From: Homoserinimonas sedimenticola
GTDB taxonomy: Bacteria; Actinomycetota; Actinomycetes; Actinomycetales; Microbacteriaceae
NCBI RefSeq assembly: GCF_026094475.1
Contig: NZ_JAPELL010000001.1
Span: forward strand, 519,165-583,164
Length of the DNA: 64,000 nucleotides
Direction of reading: 5' to 3'
This document shows, piece by piece, positions 55,986 to 64,000 of this stretch. Position 1 is the stretch's first letter. Every line of letters begins with the position of its first letter. Under the pieces are notes generated by a model that saw only the letters and a program-made list of their open reading frames with translations, was not told the DNA's origin and searched no databases. A program made the translations under genes and the position numbers.

Positions 55986-57620
55986 ATGCTCCGCGCCCCC
56001 CACACCTTCTCTCTCCTTGGTTCCATCGCCATCGTCGGCCTGCTCGCGGGCTGCTCGAGCACGACCGTCACCTCCGATGAGCCGGTAGAGGGCGGCGTGC
56101 TCGTCTACGCCACGGGCGACGCCGAGCCTGACTGCCTCGATCCTCACGTTGGCGGCAACTACCCACAGGCCCTGCTTGCGACGCAGTATCTCGAGTCCCT
56201 CGTGTCGAAGAATGCGGAAGGGGACATCCTGCCCTGGCTCGCAGAGTCCTGGACGGAGAGCCCCGATGGATTGAGTTGGGAGTTCACGCTGCGCGAGGGC
56301 ATCGAGTTCACCGACGGCACGCCTCTCAACGCCGCAGCCGTTGCGGCGAATATCGCCCATCTGAAGGACCCCGAAACCGGCTCCTCGACCGGATACCTTG
56401 CCCTCGGCAAGGTCGAGTCGACAACCGTCGTGGACGACCTCACGCTGCGCCTCGACCTCACTGCTCCCGACAGCGCCCTCCTCGACTCCTTCAGCATGCC
56501 CTGGCTCGGCATCCAGTCCCCCACCGCCCTGGAGCGCGGCGAGGAGGTCAACTGTGCGTCTCCTGTCGGGACTGGCCCCTTCATCGTCGAGAGCTGGACG
56601 CGCCAAGACAGCATCACCCTCGTGCGCAACGAGGACTATTCCTCCGCCCCTGAGGACGCGGCTCACGACGGTCTCCCCTACCTGGACGGCATCGAGTGGC
56701 GCTTCATTCCCGACGCCACGACGCGCTACGCGGCCCTGCAGTCTGGGGAAGTGGACGTCATTGACAATCCGCAGCCCAACTCGCTCGCCGCTGCCCTCGA
56801 CGGCGGCGAGATCACGGCGCTGCTCGCCCCGCGTCCCGGTGCCTCCAACCGCATCGAGCTCAACTCGAGCAAGCCGCCCTTCGACGACCCCCGAGTACGC
56901 GAGGCGTTCGTGCGCGCAGCGGGTGTCGACGAAGGCATCGAGAGCCTCTTCTTCGGTACGGTCGACCGCTCCTACTCGGTGCTGTCGAGCGTCGAGAAGG
57001 AGGCGCTCTCGGCTCCCGAATACTTCGAGGGTGACCTCGACGCAGCGAACGCGCTTCTGGATGAGGCGGGCTGGACCGAACGCGACGATGAGGGTTACCG
57101 CGTGCGAGACGGCGAACGACTCACCCTCTCCTTTCCCGTGAGCACGAACCAGTCGGTGCCCGCCGAGCAGTCGCTCTTCGAGCAGCTGCAGGCCACGACG
57201 AAGGATGTCGGCTTCGAGGTAATCCTCGAACCCCTCGATCTCTCGAGCTGGTACGGCGCGCTCTTCGCACACGAGTACAACCTCGTGAGCGCCCCCTACA
57301 CCAAGGTGGGCCCGGACGTGCTGCGCATCCTCTACCACTCCGACTCCACCGTTCCCGCACCGAGCGGCTACTTCGCCAACCTCGCGCAGCTGAAGGACTC
57401 GGAGCTCGACGCCCTGTTGACGCAGGCCAGCGAGACGAGCGACCCCGCGCTGCGCGGTGAGCTCTACGAGCAGGCGCAGGAGATCGTCCTCTCCGGCTAC
57501 TACGCCATCCCGCTCTACGACCAGCAGAACAACTACCTCCTTGGCCCGGATGTCCGGGGCGTGCGCGCCCTGCCAACAGTCTCGACGCCGACGTTCCACG
57601 ATGCCTGGCTCGCCCGCTGA
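55986..57620 (+). CDS. peptide/nickel-type ABC transporter substrate-binding lipoprotein
   Basis: A 544-residue extracytoplasmic receptor with lipoprotein signal SIAIVGLLAGCSSTTV (lipobox LAGC). The body is DppA/OppA-type (SBP family 5): GGNYPQALLATQYLESLVSK, GLSWEFTLREGIEFTDGTPL and NRIELNSSKPPFDDPRVREA are family phrases. It is the first gene of a four-gene importer operon (receptor, two permeases, a fused double ATPase) followed by a TetR regulator. Ligand probably a peptide or other oligomer. Confidence 0.92.
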   Translation: MLRAPHTFSLLGSIAIVGLLAGCSSTTVTSDEPVEGGVLVYATGDAEPDCLDPHVGGNYPQALLATQYLESLVSKNAEGDILPWLAESWTESPDGLSWEFTLREGIEFTDGTPLNAAAVAANIAHLKDPETGSSTGYLALGKVESTTVVDDLTLRLDLTAPDSALLDSFSMPWLGIQSPTALERGEEVNCASPVGTGPFIVESWTRQDSITLVRNEDYSSAPEDAAHDGLPYLDGIEWRFIPDATTRYAALQSGEVDVIDNPQPNSLAAALDGGEITALLAPRPGASNRIELNSSKPPFDDPRVREAFVRAAGVDEGIESLFFGTVDRSYSVLSSVEKEALSAPEYFEGDLDAANALLDEAGWTERDDEGYRVRDGERLTLSFPVSTNQSVPAEQSLFEQLQATTKDVGFEVILEPLDLSSWYGALFAHEYNLVSAPYTKVGPDVLRILYHSDSTVPAPSGYFANLAQLKDSELDALLTQASETSDPALRGELYEQAQEIVLSGYYAIPLYDQQNNYLLGPDVRGVRALPTVSTPTFHDAWLAR

Positions 57621-57644
57621 CGCGAGCGTGACGCACTGCAACGG

Positions 57645-58595
57645 ATGCCCGTGAGCGGCGCTCGGCGCGTGCTCCGTTGGCTCGCGGTTCGGCTCGCGGG
57701 CGCCGTGTTCGTGCTGTGGTCGATCGCGACGCTGATCTTCTTCGCCCTCCGACTCGTGCCCGGCGATCCGGCGCTCGCCATACTCGGGGGCCCGGGATCG
57801 CAGGCATCCGAGGAGGCGCTCGCTCTCGTCCGGCAGGAGTACGGCCTCGACCGCCCGGTTAGCGAGCAATATCTCCTCGCGATGGGCCGCCTGCTCGTGG
57901 GAGACCTGGGAACCTCCTACTCGCTTCGCCAGGACGTCCTGGGTCTCATCGCTGAGCAGTTCTGGGGCACCCTCCTGCTCACCGTCCTCGCCCTCGCGAC
58001 GGCCTGGCTGCTGGCACTCGGGCTCGCGACGTGGGCGACGCGAGGTAGCCGCGCGGGGCGAGCCGTGGCATCCGCTCTCGAGATCGTCGCGGCGGCTGTG
58101 CCCCACTTCTGGCTCGCGTCGGTGCTCATCCTTCTCTTCAGCACGACGCTCGGAATGCTGCCTCCCGTGAGCGTGCCGGGGCCCCTCGGTCTCGTGCTGC
58201 CCGTCGTGACGCTCGCCCTGCCGCTCGCTGGCTTCCTCGCCCAGGTCATGCGCGAGTCACTCGCTGACGCCCTCGAGTCGCCCTTCGCGCTCTCCGCTCG
58301 GGCGCGTGGGGAGTCTGAGACAGGCGTGCGCCTGCGCCACGCCGTCCGCCATGCCGCCCTGCCTGCCATCTCGCTCTCGGGCTGGGCATTCGGTTCTCTC
58401 ATCAGTGGCGCGGTCGTCGTCGAGACGGTCTTCGCCCGCCCAGGCTTGGGGCGGAGTCTGCTCAAGGCCGTCACGGACCGAGACATTCCCCTTGTCACGG
58501 GAATCGCACTCGTCTCCGCACTGGCCTTCGTGCTGGTCACGATCGCGACCGACGCTCTCGACCGCGTCGCCGACCCGAGGCTGAGGGGCTCGTGA
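57645..58595 (+). CDS. peptide-type ABC transporter permease (DppB type)
   Basis: A 316-residue permease with about six helices, ATG 24 bp after the receptor. FFALRLVPGDPALAILGGPG and LAQVMRESLADALESPF are typical of the DppB/OppB class; the cytoplasmic loop carries the AREGESE-like segment followed by LRHAVRHAALPAISL. Its stop overlaps the second permease start (GTGA). Confidence 0.93.
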   Translation: MPVSGARRVLRWLAVRLAGAVFVLWSIATLIFFALRLVPGDPALAILGGPGSQASEEALALVRQEYGLDRPVSEQYLLAMGRLLVGDLGTSYSLRQDVLGLIAEQFWGTLLLTVLALATAWLLALGLATWATRGSRAGRAVASALEIVAAAVPHFWLASVLILLFSTTLGMLPPVSVPGPLGLVLPVVTLALPLAGFLAQVMRESLADALESPFALSARARGESETGVRLRHAVRHAALPAISLSGWAFGSLISGAVVVETVFARPGLGRSLLKAVTDRDIPLVTGIALVSALAFVLVTIATDALDRVADPRLRGS

Positions 58596-59461
58596 CCGCC
58601 CCCGAGACCGCGGGGACGGGACTGCGGACCGCACACCTCGCCTCTCGCCCCGGCGCACGTCCGACCGTTGGCGAGATCATCAGCGTGCTCATTCTGCTCC
58701 TGATCGTGCTCGCCGCCGTGGCACCCCGACTGCTGGCGCCGGGCGACCCGCTCGGCATCAGCCCGGCAGATGCCTTCCAAGCGCCGTCGTGGCAGCACCC
58801 TTTTGGCACGGACGAGTCCGGACGCGACGTCTACACTCGGGTCGTCCACGGGGCGGGAGAGTCGCTCCTGATCGGCCTAGCCGCGACCGCGATCGGCCTG
58901 GGACTCGCCCTCGTGATCGGCATTCTGGGTGCCGTAGCGGGCCGTGCCGTCGACTTCGCGACGACCCGGATCAACGAAGTGCTCTTCGCCCTTCCGGGTC
59001 TCCTCCTCGCACTCGTGTTCATCGCGATCGTCGGGCCGGGAGTCGCCACAACAACCGTGGCGGTGGGGCTATCGACCGCGCCGGGATACGCCCGTATCAT
59101 CCGCACCCAGATCCGGGCGGTTCGGGGCTCGGCCTACATCGAGGCCGCCGTCGTGCTGGGGCACAGCAGCCCGCGCATCCTCGGCCGCCACATCCTCCCC
59201 AACGCACTCGCCCCCGTCTTCGTGCTCGCGACCCTTGGCGTCGGTCAGGCCATCGTGTGGGCATCCTCTCTCAGCTTCCTCGGTCTGGGGGCCGTTCCGC
59301 CCGCTCCCGAATGGGGCGCGATGCTCGCGGCCGGGCGCCCGTATATCGAGCTCGCGTGGTGGATGACGGTCTGCCCGGGACTCGCGATCGTGGCGACGGC
59401 CGCCGCTTCGACGGCGCTCGGCCGCAGCATCCAGGCTCGCACTCGGCAGGGGGACGGATGA
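58592..59461 (+). CDS. peptide-type ABC transporter permease (DppC type)
   Basis: A 289-residue permease with a GTG start overlapping the DppB-like gene. HPFGTDESGRDVYTRVVHGA and EAAVVLGHSSPRILGRHILPN are DppC-class hallmarks, the latter being the coupling EAA loop. About six helices. Ends in ATGA overlap with the fused ATPase gene. Confidence 0.93.
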   Translation: MTAPETAGTGLRTAHLASRPGARPTVGEIISVLILLLIVLAAVAPRLLAPGDPLGISPADAFQAPSWQHPFGTDESGRDVYTRVVHGAGESLLIGLAATAIGLGLALVIGILGAVAGRAVDFATTRINEVLFALPGLLLALVFIAIVGPGVATTTVAVGLSTAPGYARIIRTQIRAVRGSAYIEAAVVLGHSSPRILGRHILPNALAPVFVLATLGVGQAIVWASSLSFLGLGAVPPAPEWGAMLAAGRPYIELAWWMTVCPGLAIVATAAASTALGRSIQARTRQGDG

Positions 59462-61053
59462 GCGAGCCCCTGCTCTCGGTCGAGGACCTGCGCGTCTCGT
59501 TCTCCGGCGTGGCTGCCGTCGACGGTGTCTCCTTCGATGTCGCGGCGGGCGAATGCCTCGCGCTCGTCGGCGAGTCGGGTTCCGGCAAGAGCGTGACCGC
59601 GAGATCCCTTCTTGGCCTCGCGGGGAGCAGTGTGACTGCCCAGCGCCTGTCCCTCGGAGGCCGTGACCTGCTCCGCGTCTCGCCACGCGACTGGCGCGAG
59701 ATTCGCGGGGGCGAGATCGGGCTCGTGCTGCAGGATGCGCTCGTCTCGCTCGACCCGTTGCGCCCCGTCGGTCGGGAGATCGATGATGCGCTGCGGCTGC
59801 ACACAACCCTGAAGTCCGGCCAGCGCCGGGAACGGGTGATCGAACTGCTTCACGCCGTCGGCATGCCTGAACCCGAGACGCGAGCCGGCCAGCGTGCCGG
59901 CGAGCTCTCGGGCGGCCTGCGCCAGCGCGCCCTCATCGCAAGCGCGATCGCCGCCGGGCCGCGGCTCCTCATCGCCGACGAGCCGACGACCGCCCTCGAC
60001 GCGACTGTCCAGGCACAGGTGCTGCAACTGCTCGGCGAGCTGCGCTCCTCCGGCACCGCCCTGCTACTGATCAGCCACGATCTTGCTGTCGTGCGGGAGG
60101 TGTCTGATCGCGTCGCCGTCATGCGCGCGGGGCGCATCGTGGAGAGCGGCGCGACCGAGGAGGTGCTGCGCAACCCCCAACACGAGTACACCCGCGAGCT
60201 GATCCGCTCGGTTCCTTCCGGCGTGCCGCGTGGGGTGCCCCTGCTCTCTCCCGCATCGGCCTCCACGGATGAGCGGCGGACGGCGGGCGCGGTTATCCTT
60301 GAGGCGCGGGGTGTCAGCAAGGTGTTCCCCCGCCGCCACGCCGCTCCCCTGCTCGCCGTCGATGACGTCTCACTGCGGCTCGCTCGCGGGTCGACGCTTG
60401 GGCTCGTAGGCGAGTCTGGCTCGGGCAAGACGACGCTTGCGCGACTTCTCCTCGGCCTCGAGGAGCCTGACTCGGGCACCGTCCTTCTCGACGACGAGCC
60501 GTTCAGCGACGTTCCCGAGCGATCGCGACGCCCACGGCGGCGGATGCTCGGGGCTGTCTATCAGGACCCCCTCAGCTCCTTCGACCCGCGTCACAGTGTG
60601 CGCCGCATCCTCCTCGACGCGGTGGGGAAGGGCGCAGAGGCGGACCGACGGATCGCGGAGCTTCTCGACGCGGTCGGTCTGCCCAGCGCGGTGTTGTTGC
60701 GCCGCCCACTTCACCTCTCGGGCGGCCAGCGCCAGCGTGTCGCGATCGCCCGTGCTCTGGCGCCGCGCCCCGCGGTGATTGTGTGCGACGAACCCGTCTC
60801 GGCACTCGATGTCTCGGTGCAGGCGCAGGTGCTCGACCTTCTTGACGAGCTGCAGCGGGAGTTCGGCCTCGCCTATCTCTTCATCTCGCATGACCTCGGT
60901 GTCGTTCAGCACGTCAGCGACCGCATCGCCGTCATGCGCGCGGGCCGTATCGTGGAAGAGGGCGAGGCCTCGGAGGTCTTCGCATCGCCGAGCCACGAGT
61001 ACACGAGGCGCCTGCTCGCCTCCTCCCCGCGTCTCGACCTTGGGACGGAGTGA
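59458..61053 (+). CDS. fused double ATPase of a peptide-type ABC importer (DppD-DppF fusion)
   Basis: A 531-residue protein carrying two complete ATPase domains. Domain 1 has Walker A GESGSGKSV, signature LSGGLRQRALIA and Walker B LLIADEPTTALDATV. Domain 2 has Walker A GESGSGKTT, signature LSGGQRQRVAIA and Walker B VIVCDEPVSALDVSV. Both H-loops read LFISHDL or LLISHDL. A DppD and DppF that are normally separate are thus joined in one chain. ATG overlaps the permease stop; ends just before the TetR gene. Confidence 0.94.
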   Translation: MSEPLLSVEDLRVSFSGVAAVDGVSFDVAAGECLALVGESGSGKSVTARSLLGLAGSSVTAQRLSLGGRDLLRVSPRDWREIRGGEIGLVLQDALVSLDPLRPVGREIDDALRLHTTLKSGQRRERVIELLHAVGMPEPETRAGQRAGELSGGLRQRALIASAIAAGPRLLIADEPTTALDATVQAQVLQLLGELRSSGTALLLISHDLAVVREVSDRVAVMRAGRIVESGATEEVLRNPQHEYTRELIRSVPSGVPRGVPLLSPASASTDERRTAGAVILEARGVSKVFPRRHAAPLLAVDDVSLRLARGSTLGLVGESGSGKTTLARLLLGLEEPDSGTVLLDDEPFSDVPERSRRPRRRMLGAVYQDPLSSFDPRHSVRRILLDAVGKGAEADRRIAELLDAVGLPSAVLLRRPLHLSGGQRQRVAIARALAPRPAVIVCDEPVSALDVSVQAQVLDLLDELQREFGLAYLFISHDLGVVQHVSDRIAVMRAGRIVEEGEASEVFASPSHEYTRRLLASSPRLDLGTE

Positions 61054-61055
61054 GT

Positions 61056-61664
61056 ATGGCAACACGATCGGCACGGGGACGACCTCCCTCGGCCTCACGC
61101 GAAATGCTCCAGGATGCCGCGTTCGAACTCTTTCTCGAGCAGGGCTACGCCGCCACGACCGTCGAGCAGGTCACGCGGCGGGCGGGGGTCAGCCGCAACA
61201 CCTTCTTCAACTACTTCGACGCCAAGGCTGACGTCTTCTGGGTCGAGCTGGATTCCGCACTCACGCAGTTGGCGGAGTTACTCGCCGCCGTACCCGACTC
61301 GGCCTCCCCACTGCCGGCCCTGCGCGTGCTCCTGTTCGACCTCGGCGAGGGCTTCGGGGCCGGCGACGTGCCGTTCGCCCTCACCCAGCACGAACTCATC
61401 GGCAGCACGGGCGACCTCCAGGCTTCCGCCGTGACGCGATTCATGACCGCCGTACGCCTGATTCGCCGCTTCCTCGCAGAGCGAGGCATCTCGGATGCGC
61501 GGGCTCGAGCCATCGCCTATGCCACAGTTGGGGCATCCGTCGCGGCGGCGGAGGCCTGGGCTGCTGCGGGGACCTCCCGAGGGTCGCTCCGCTCGCATCT
61601 GGAACCCGTCGTCGGGCCTGTCCTCGACGGATTCGGGAGCGCCGAAGGGGACGCCCGTCGCTGA
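61056..61664 (+). CDS. TetR-family transcriptional regulator
   Basis: A 202-residue regulator. The N-terminal helix-turn-helix reads TTVEQVTRRAGVSRNTFFNY with FDAKADVFWVEL after it. The ligand-binding C-terminal part has no recognisable specificity. The ATG at 61056 has GGAG about 6 nt upstream; a GTG at 61050 overlaps the ABC gene but is too close to that ribosome site. It probably controls the ABC operon. Confidence 0.9.
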   Translation: MATRSARGRPPSASREMLQDAAFELFLEQGYAATTVEQVTRRAGVSRNTFFNYFDAKADVFWVELDSALTQLAELLAAVPDSASPLPALRVLLFDLGEGFGAGDVPFALTQHELIGSTGDLQASAVTRFMTAVRLIRRFLAERGISDARARAIAYATVGASVAAAEAWAAAGTSRGSLRSHLEPVVGPVLDGFGSAEGDARR

Positions 61665-61764
61665 GGCACCGTTGGGAACGCTTCGCTAGGATTGGCCCTG
61701 CACTCAGCACACTCAGGCACCTCAGTACGGACACGGTGCCGCACACACCGAACCGGAGCATCCC

Positions 61765-64000
61765 ATGGCCGACGCCATCCCCGACAAGCCCGCCCTCGAA
61801 GGCCTTGAGCAGAAGTGGGGACCGGAGTGGGAGTCGCGGGGAACCTACCGCTTCGACCGCGCGTCGGCCACGCGCGAGAACATCTACTCGATCGATACCC
61901 CGCCGCCCACCGCCTCTGGCTCCCTCCACATCGGGCACGTCTTCAGCTACACCCACACGGATGTCATGGCTCGGTTCCAGCGCATGCGTGGTCGCACCGT
62001 CTTCTACCCCATGGGGTGGGACGACAACGGCCTGCCAACAGAGCGTCGCGTGCAGAACTACTACGGCGTGCGCTGCGACCCCACGCTCCCCTACGACCCC
62101 GATTTCACGCCCCCCTTTGAAGGTGGCGACAACAAGAGCTCGAAGGCGGCCGACCAACTACCCATCAGCCGCCGCAACTTCGTCGAACTGTGTGAACGAC
62201 TCACGGTCGAGGACGAGAAGCAGTTCGAGGATCTCTGGCGCAAGCTTGGGCTCAGCGTCGACTGGAGCCAGACCTACCGCACCATCTCGCCCGAGGCTCA
62301 GGCGACCGCCCAGCGCGCGTTCCTGCGCAACCTGGAGCGCGGCGAGGCCTACCAGGCGGATGCCCCGACCCTCTGGGACGTGACCTTCCGCACGGCGGTG
62401 GCCCAGGCGGAGCTCGAGGACAAGGAGCAGCCGGGCGCCTACCACCGCCTCGCCTTCCACGCTCCCGACGGCAGCGACATCCACATCGAGACGACCCGGC
62501 CGGAACTGCTCCCGGCCTGCGTCGCGCTTGTCGCGCATCCGGATGACGAGCGCTACCAGGCGCTCTTTGGCACGACCGTGCGCACCCCGCTCTTCGACGT
62601 CGAGGTCCCCGTCGTGGCCCACCACCTCGCCCAGAAGGACAAGGGATCGGGCATCGCCATGATCTGCACCTTCGGCGACCTCACCGACGTGATCTGGTGG
62701 CGCGAGCTCAACCTGCCCAACCGCGCCATCATCGGCTTCGACGGCCGCGTCGTGAGCGAGGCTCCCGCCGCCATCACGAGTGAGAGCGGCCGAGCGGCCT
62801 ACGCGGAACTTGCCGGCAAGACGGTCTTCAGCGCCAAAAAGGCGATCGTGGAGATGCTGCAGGGCACGGGCGAAATGATCGGCGACCCGAAGCCCATCAG
62901 CCACCCCGTCAAGTTCTTCGAAAAGGGTGACAAGCCCCTCGAGATCGTCTCGACCCGGCAGTGGTACATCACGAACGGCGGGCGGGACGAAGCCCTGCGA
63001 CGCGACCTCGTCGCCCTCGGCGAGACGATCGACTGGCACCCCGACTTCATGCGCGTGCGCTACGAGAACTGGGTGGGCGGCCTCAATGGCGACTGGCTTA
63101 TCAGTCGGCAGCGCTTCTTCGGCGTTCCGATTCCCGTCTGGTACCCGCTCGACGGCGACGGCAACCCTGTCTTCGACTCCCCCATCGTCCCCGCGGAGGC
63201 ACAGCTGCCGGTCGACCCCTCCTCGGATGCCGCACCCGGCTACGAGGAGAGCCAGCGGGGCGTGCCCGGCGGCTTCATCGGTGAGATCGACGTCATGGAC
63301 ACCTGGGCGACCTCCTCGCTGACGCCGCAGCTCGCGGGCGGCTGGGAGACCGACCCTGAGCTCTTCGAGCTCGTGTTCCCCTACGACCTGCGACCTCAGG
63401 GCCAGGACATCATCCGCACCTGGCTCTTCTCGACCGCCCTGCGCGCCCACCTCGAGCACGGCGGGGTCGCTCCGTGGAAGAACGCCGCGATCTCCGGCTT
63501 CATCGTCGACCCCGACCGCAAGAAGATGTCGAAGTCGAAGGGCAACGTCGTCACGCCGGCGGGCATGCTCGACGAACACGGCTCCGACGCCGTCCGCTAC
63601 TGGGCGGCCTCTAGCCGGCTAGGAACGGATGCCGCGTTCGACCCGCAGAACCCCAAGCAGATCAAGATCGGCCGCAGGCTCGCGATCAAGGTGCTCAACG
63701 CATCCAAGTTCGCCTACTCCTACGAGCTCCCGTCGGGCGACTTCTCCATCACTGCCCCGCTCGACGTCGATGTGCTCGCCGAGCTCCACGCTGTCGTCGC
63801 AGCAGCGACGGCCGCGCTCGAGGACTACGACCACGCGCGCGCCCTCGAGACCACGGAGCAGTTCTTCTGGACCTTCTGCGACGACTATCTCGAGCTCGTC
63901 AAGGAGCGCGCCTACGGCGCCTCGACCCCGGAGGGCCAGGCAAGCGCCGTGCTCACGCTCCGCGCGGCGATCGACGCCATGCTCCGCCTGCTCGCGCCGT
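61765..64000 (+). CDS. valS: valyl-tRNA synthetase, 3' truncated
   Basis: The first 745 codons of a class I synthetase, cut by the window edge. The HIGH motif is in GSLHIGHVFSYTHTDVMARF, then FYPMGWDDNGLPTERRVQNY, the editing domain with DIHIETTRPELLPACVALVA, and the KMSKS motif in DRKKMSKSKGNVVTPAGM. PMGWDDNGLPTE and TRRQWY-like text (STRQWYITNGG) separate it from IleS. No T-box was seen upstream; GGAG lies 7 nt before the ATG. The C-terminal coiled coil lies outside the window. Confidence 0.97.
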   Translation, partial: MADAIPDKPALEGLEQKWGPEWESRGTYRFDRASATRENIYSIDTPPPTASGSLHIGHVFSYTHTDVMARFQRMRGRTVFYPMGWDDNGLPTERRVQNYYGVRCDPTLPYDPDFTPPFEGGDNKSSKAADQLPISRRNFVELCERLTVEDEKQFEDLWRKLGLSVDWSQTYRTISPEAQATAQRAFLRNLERGEAYQADAPTLWDVTFRTAVAQAELEDKEQPGAYHRLAFHAPDGSDIHIETTRPELLPACVALVAHPDDERYQALFGTTVRTPLFDVEVPVVAHHLAQKDKGSGIAMICTFGDLTDVIWWRELNLPNRAIIGFDGRVVSEAPAAITSESGRAAYAELAGKTVFSAKKAIVEMLQGTGEMIGDPKPISHPVKFFEKGDKPLEIVSTRQWYITNGGRDEALRRDLVALGETIDWHPDFMRVRYENWVGGLNGDWLISRQRFFGVPIPVWYPLDGDGNPVFDSPIVPAEAQLPVDPSSDAAPGYEESQRGVPGGFIGEIDVMDTWATSSLTPQLAGGWETDPELFELVFPYDLRPQGQDIIRTWLFSTALRAHLEHGGVAPWKNAAISGFIVDPDRKKMSKSKGNVVTPAGMLDEHGSDAVRYWAASSRLGTDAAFDPQNPKQIKIGRRLAIKVLNASKFAYSYELPSGDFSITAPLDVDVLAELHAVVAAATAALEDYDHARALETTEQFFWTFCDDYLELVKERAYGASTPEGQASAVLTLRAAIDAMLRLLAP

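Noticed and set aside
55956-58106. A 716-codon open frame on the minus strand, antisense to the peptide receptor and permease genes
   Set aside because: It mirrors the third-position G/C pattern of the strong plus-strand genes, has no domain text and has an Arg/Glu-rich, low-complexity composition typical of shadow frames in high-GC DNA.
61687-61692. TAGGAT as a -10 box for valS
   Set aside because: No matching -35 element at usable distance; too weak to list as a feature.

Overview
The window is high-GC chromosomal DNA from an actinobacterium, most likely of the family Microbacteriaceae. The support is the codon bias, a translational-type ileS T-box leader with an ultrashort Stem I, several apparently leaderless genes with a TANNNT box about 7 nt before ATG, a DUF3516 helicase, and the gene order ileS-folC-DUF4233-ndk ... 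rne ... rplU-rpmA-obg-proB-proA-nadD-rsfS. No phage, insertion sequence, rRNA or CRISPR array was seen. The one tRNA is tRNA-Ala(GGC).

Layout. 1-8.7 kb: mixed genes (GH15 glycosidase truncated by the window edge, FUSC-type membrane protein, DUF3516 helicase, an unusual zinc-ribbon SDR protein, an APH(6)/hur-like kinase). 8.7-26.3 kb: an accessory catabolic-looking locus built from two converging operons. The rightward operon encodes an Fbp-type ABC importer, an MBL-fold hydrolase and two tandem cytochromes P450. The leftward operon encodes a polar-amino-acid-type ABC importer, a CapA-like metallophosphoesterase, a class III CoA-transferase, an MFS transporter, two 2-hydroxyacyl-CoA dehydratase-like subunits and a PaaX-family repressor. 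26.3-45 kb: mostly housekeeping (pcm, rsfS, nadD, proBA, obg, L27, L21, a YcgR/YcgQ-type permease pair, RNase E/G, VKOR). 45-50.6 kb: ndk, DUF4233, folC and ileS with its T-box. 50.6-55.9 kb: RraA-like protein, PatB/MalY aminotransferase, enoyl-CoA hydratase, catalase, BioY. 56-61.7 kb: a complete peptide/nickel-type ABC importer with a TetR regulator. 61.8 kb to the end: valS, cut by the window edge.

The candidate for an undescribed system is the 8.7-26.3 kb locus. Reading residues by eye, the dehydratase-like pair resembles the FldA-FldB-FldC arrangement (CoA-transferase plus two subunits) but has lost most cysteines expected to bind [4Fe-4S] and has no activator gene nearby. The amino-acid-type binding protein keeps the carboxylate-binding Arg but has Thr in place of the Asp that binds an alpha-amino group. 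Both P450s carry Val-Ala-Pro where the I-helix acid-alcohol pair should be. Together with a PaaX-type regulator, a family known to sense aryl-CoA thioesters, this suggests import, CoA activation and oxidation of a non-amino carboxylic acid in an aerobe. The substrate is unknown and the pathway is inference.

All family calls rest on reading motifs and gene order. No database search or alignment program was run.
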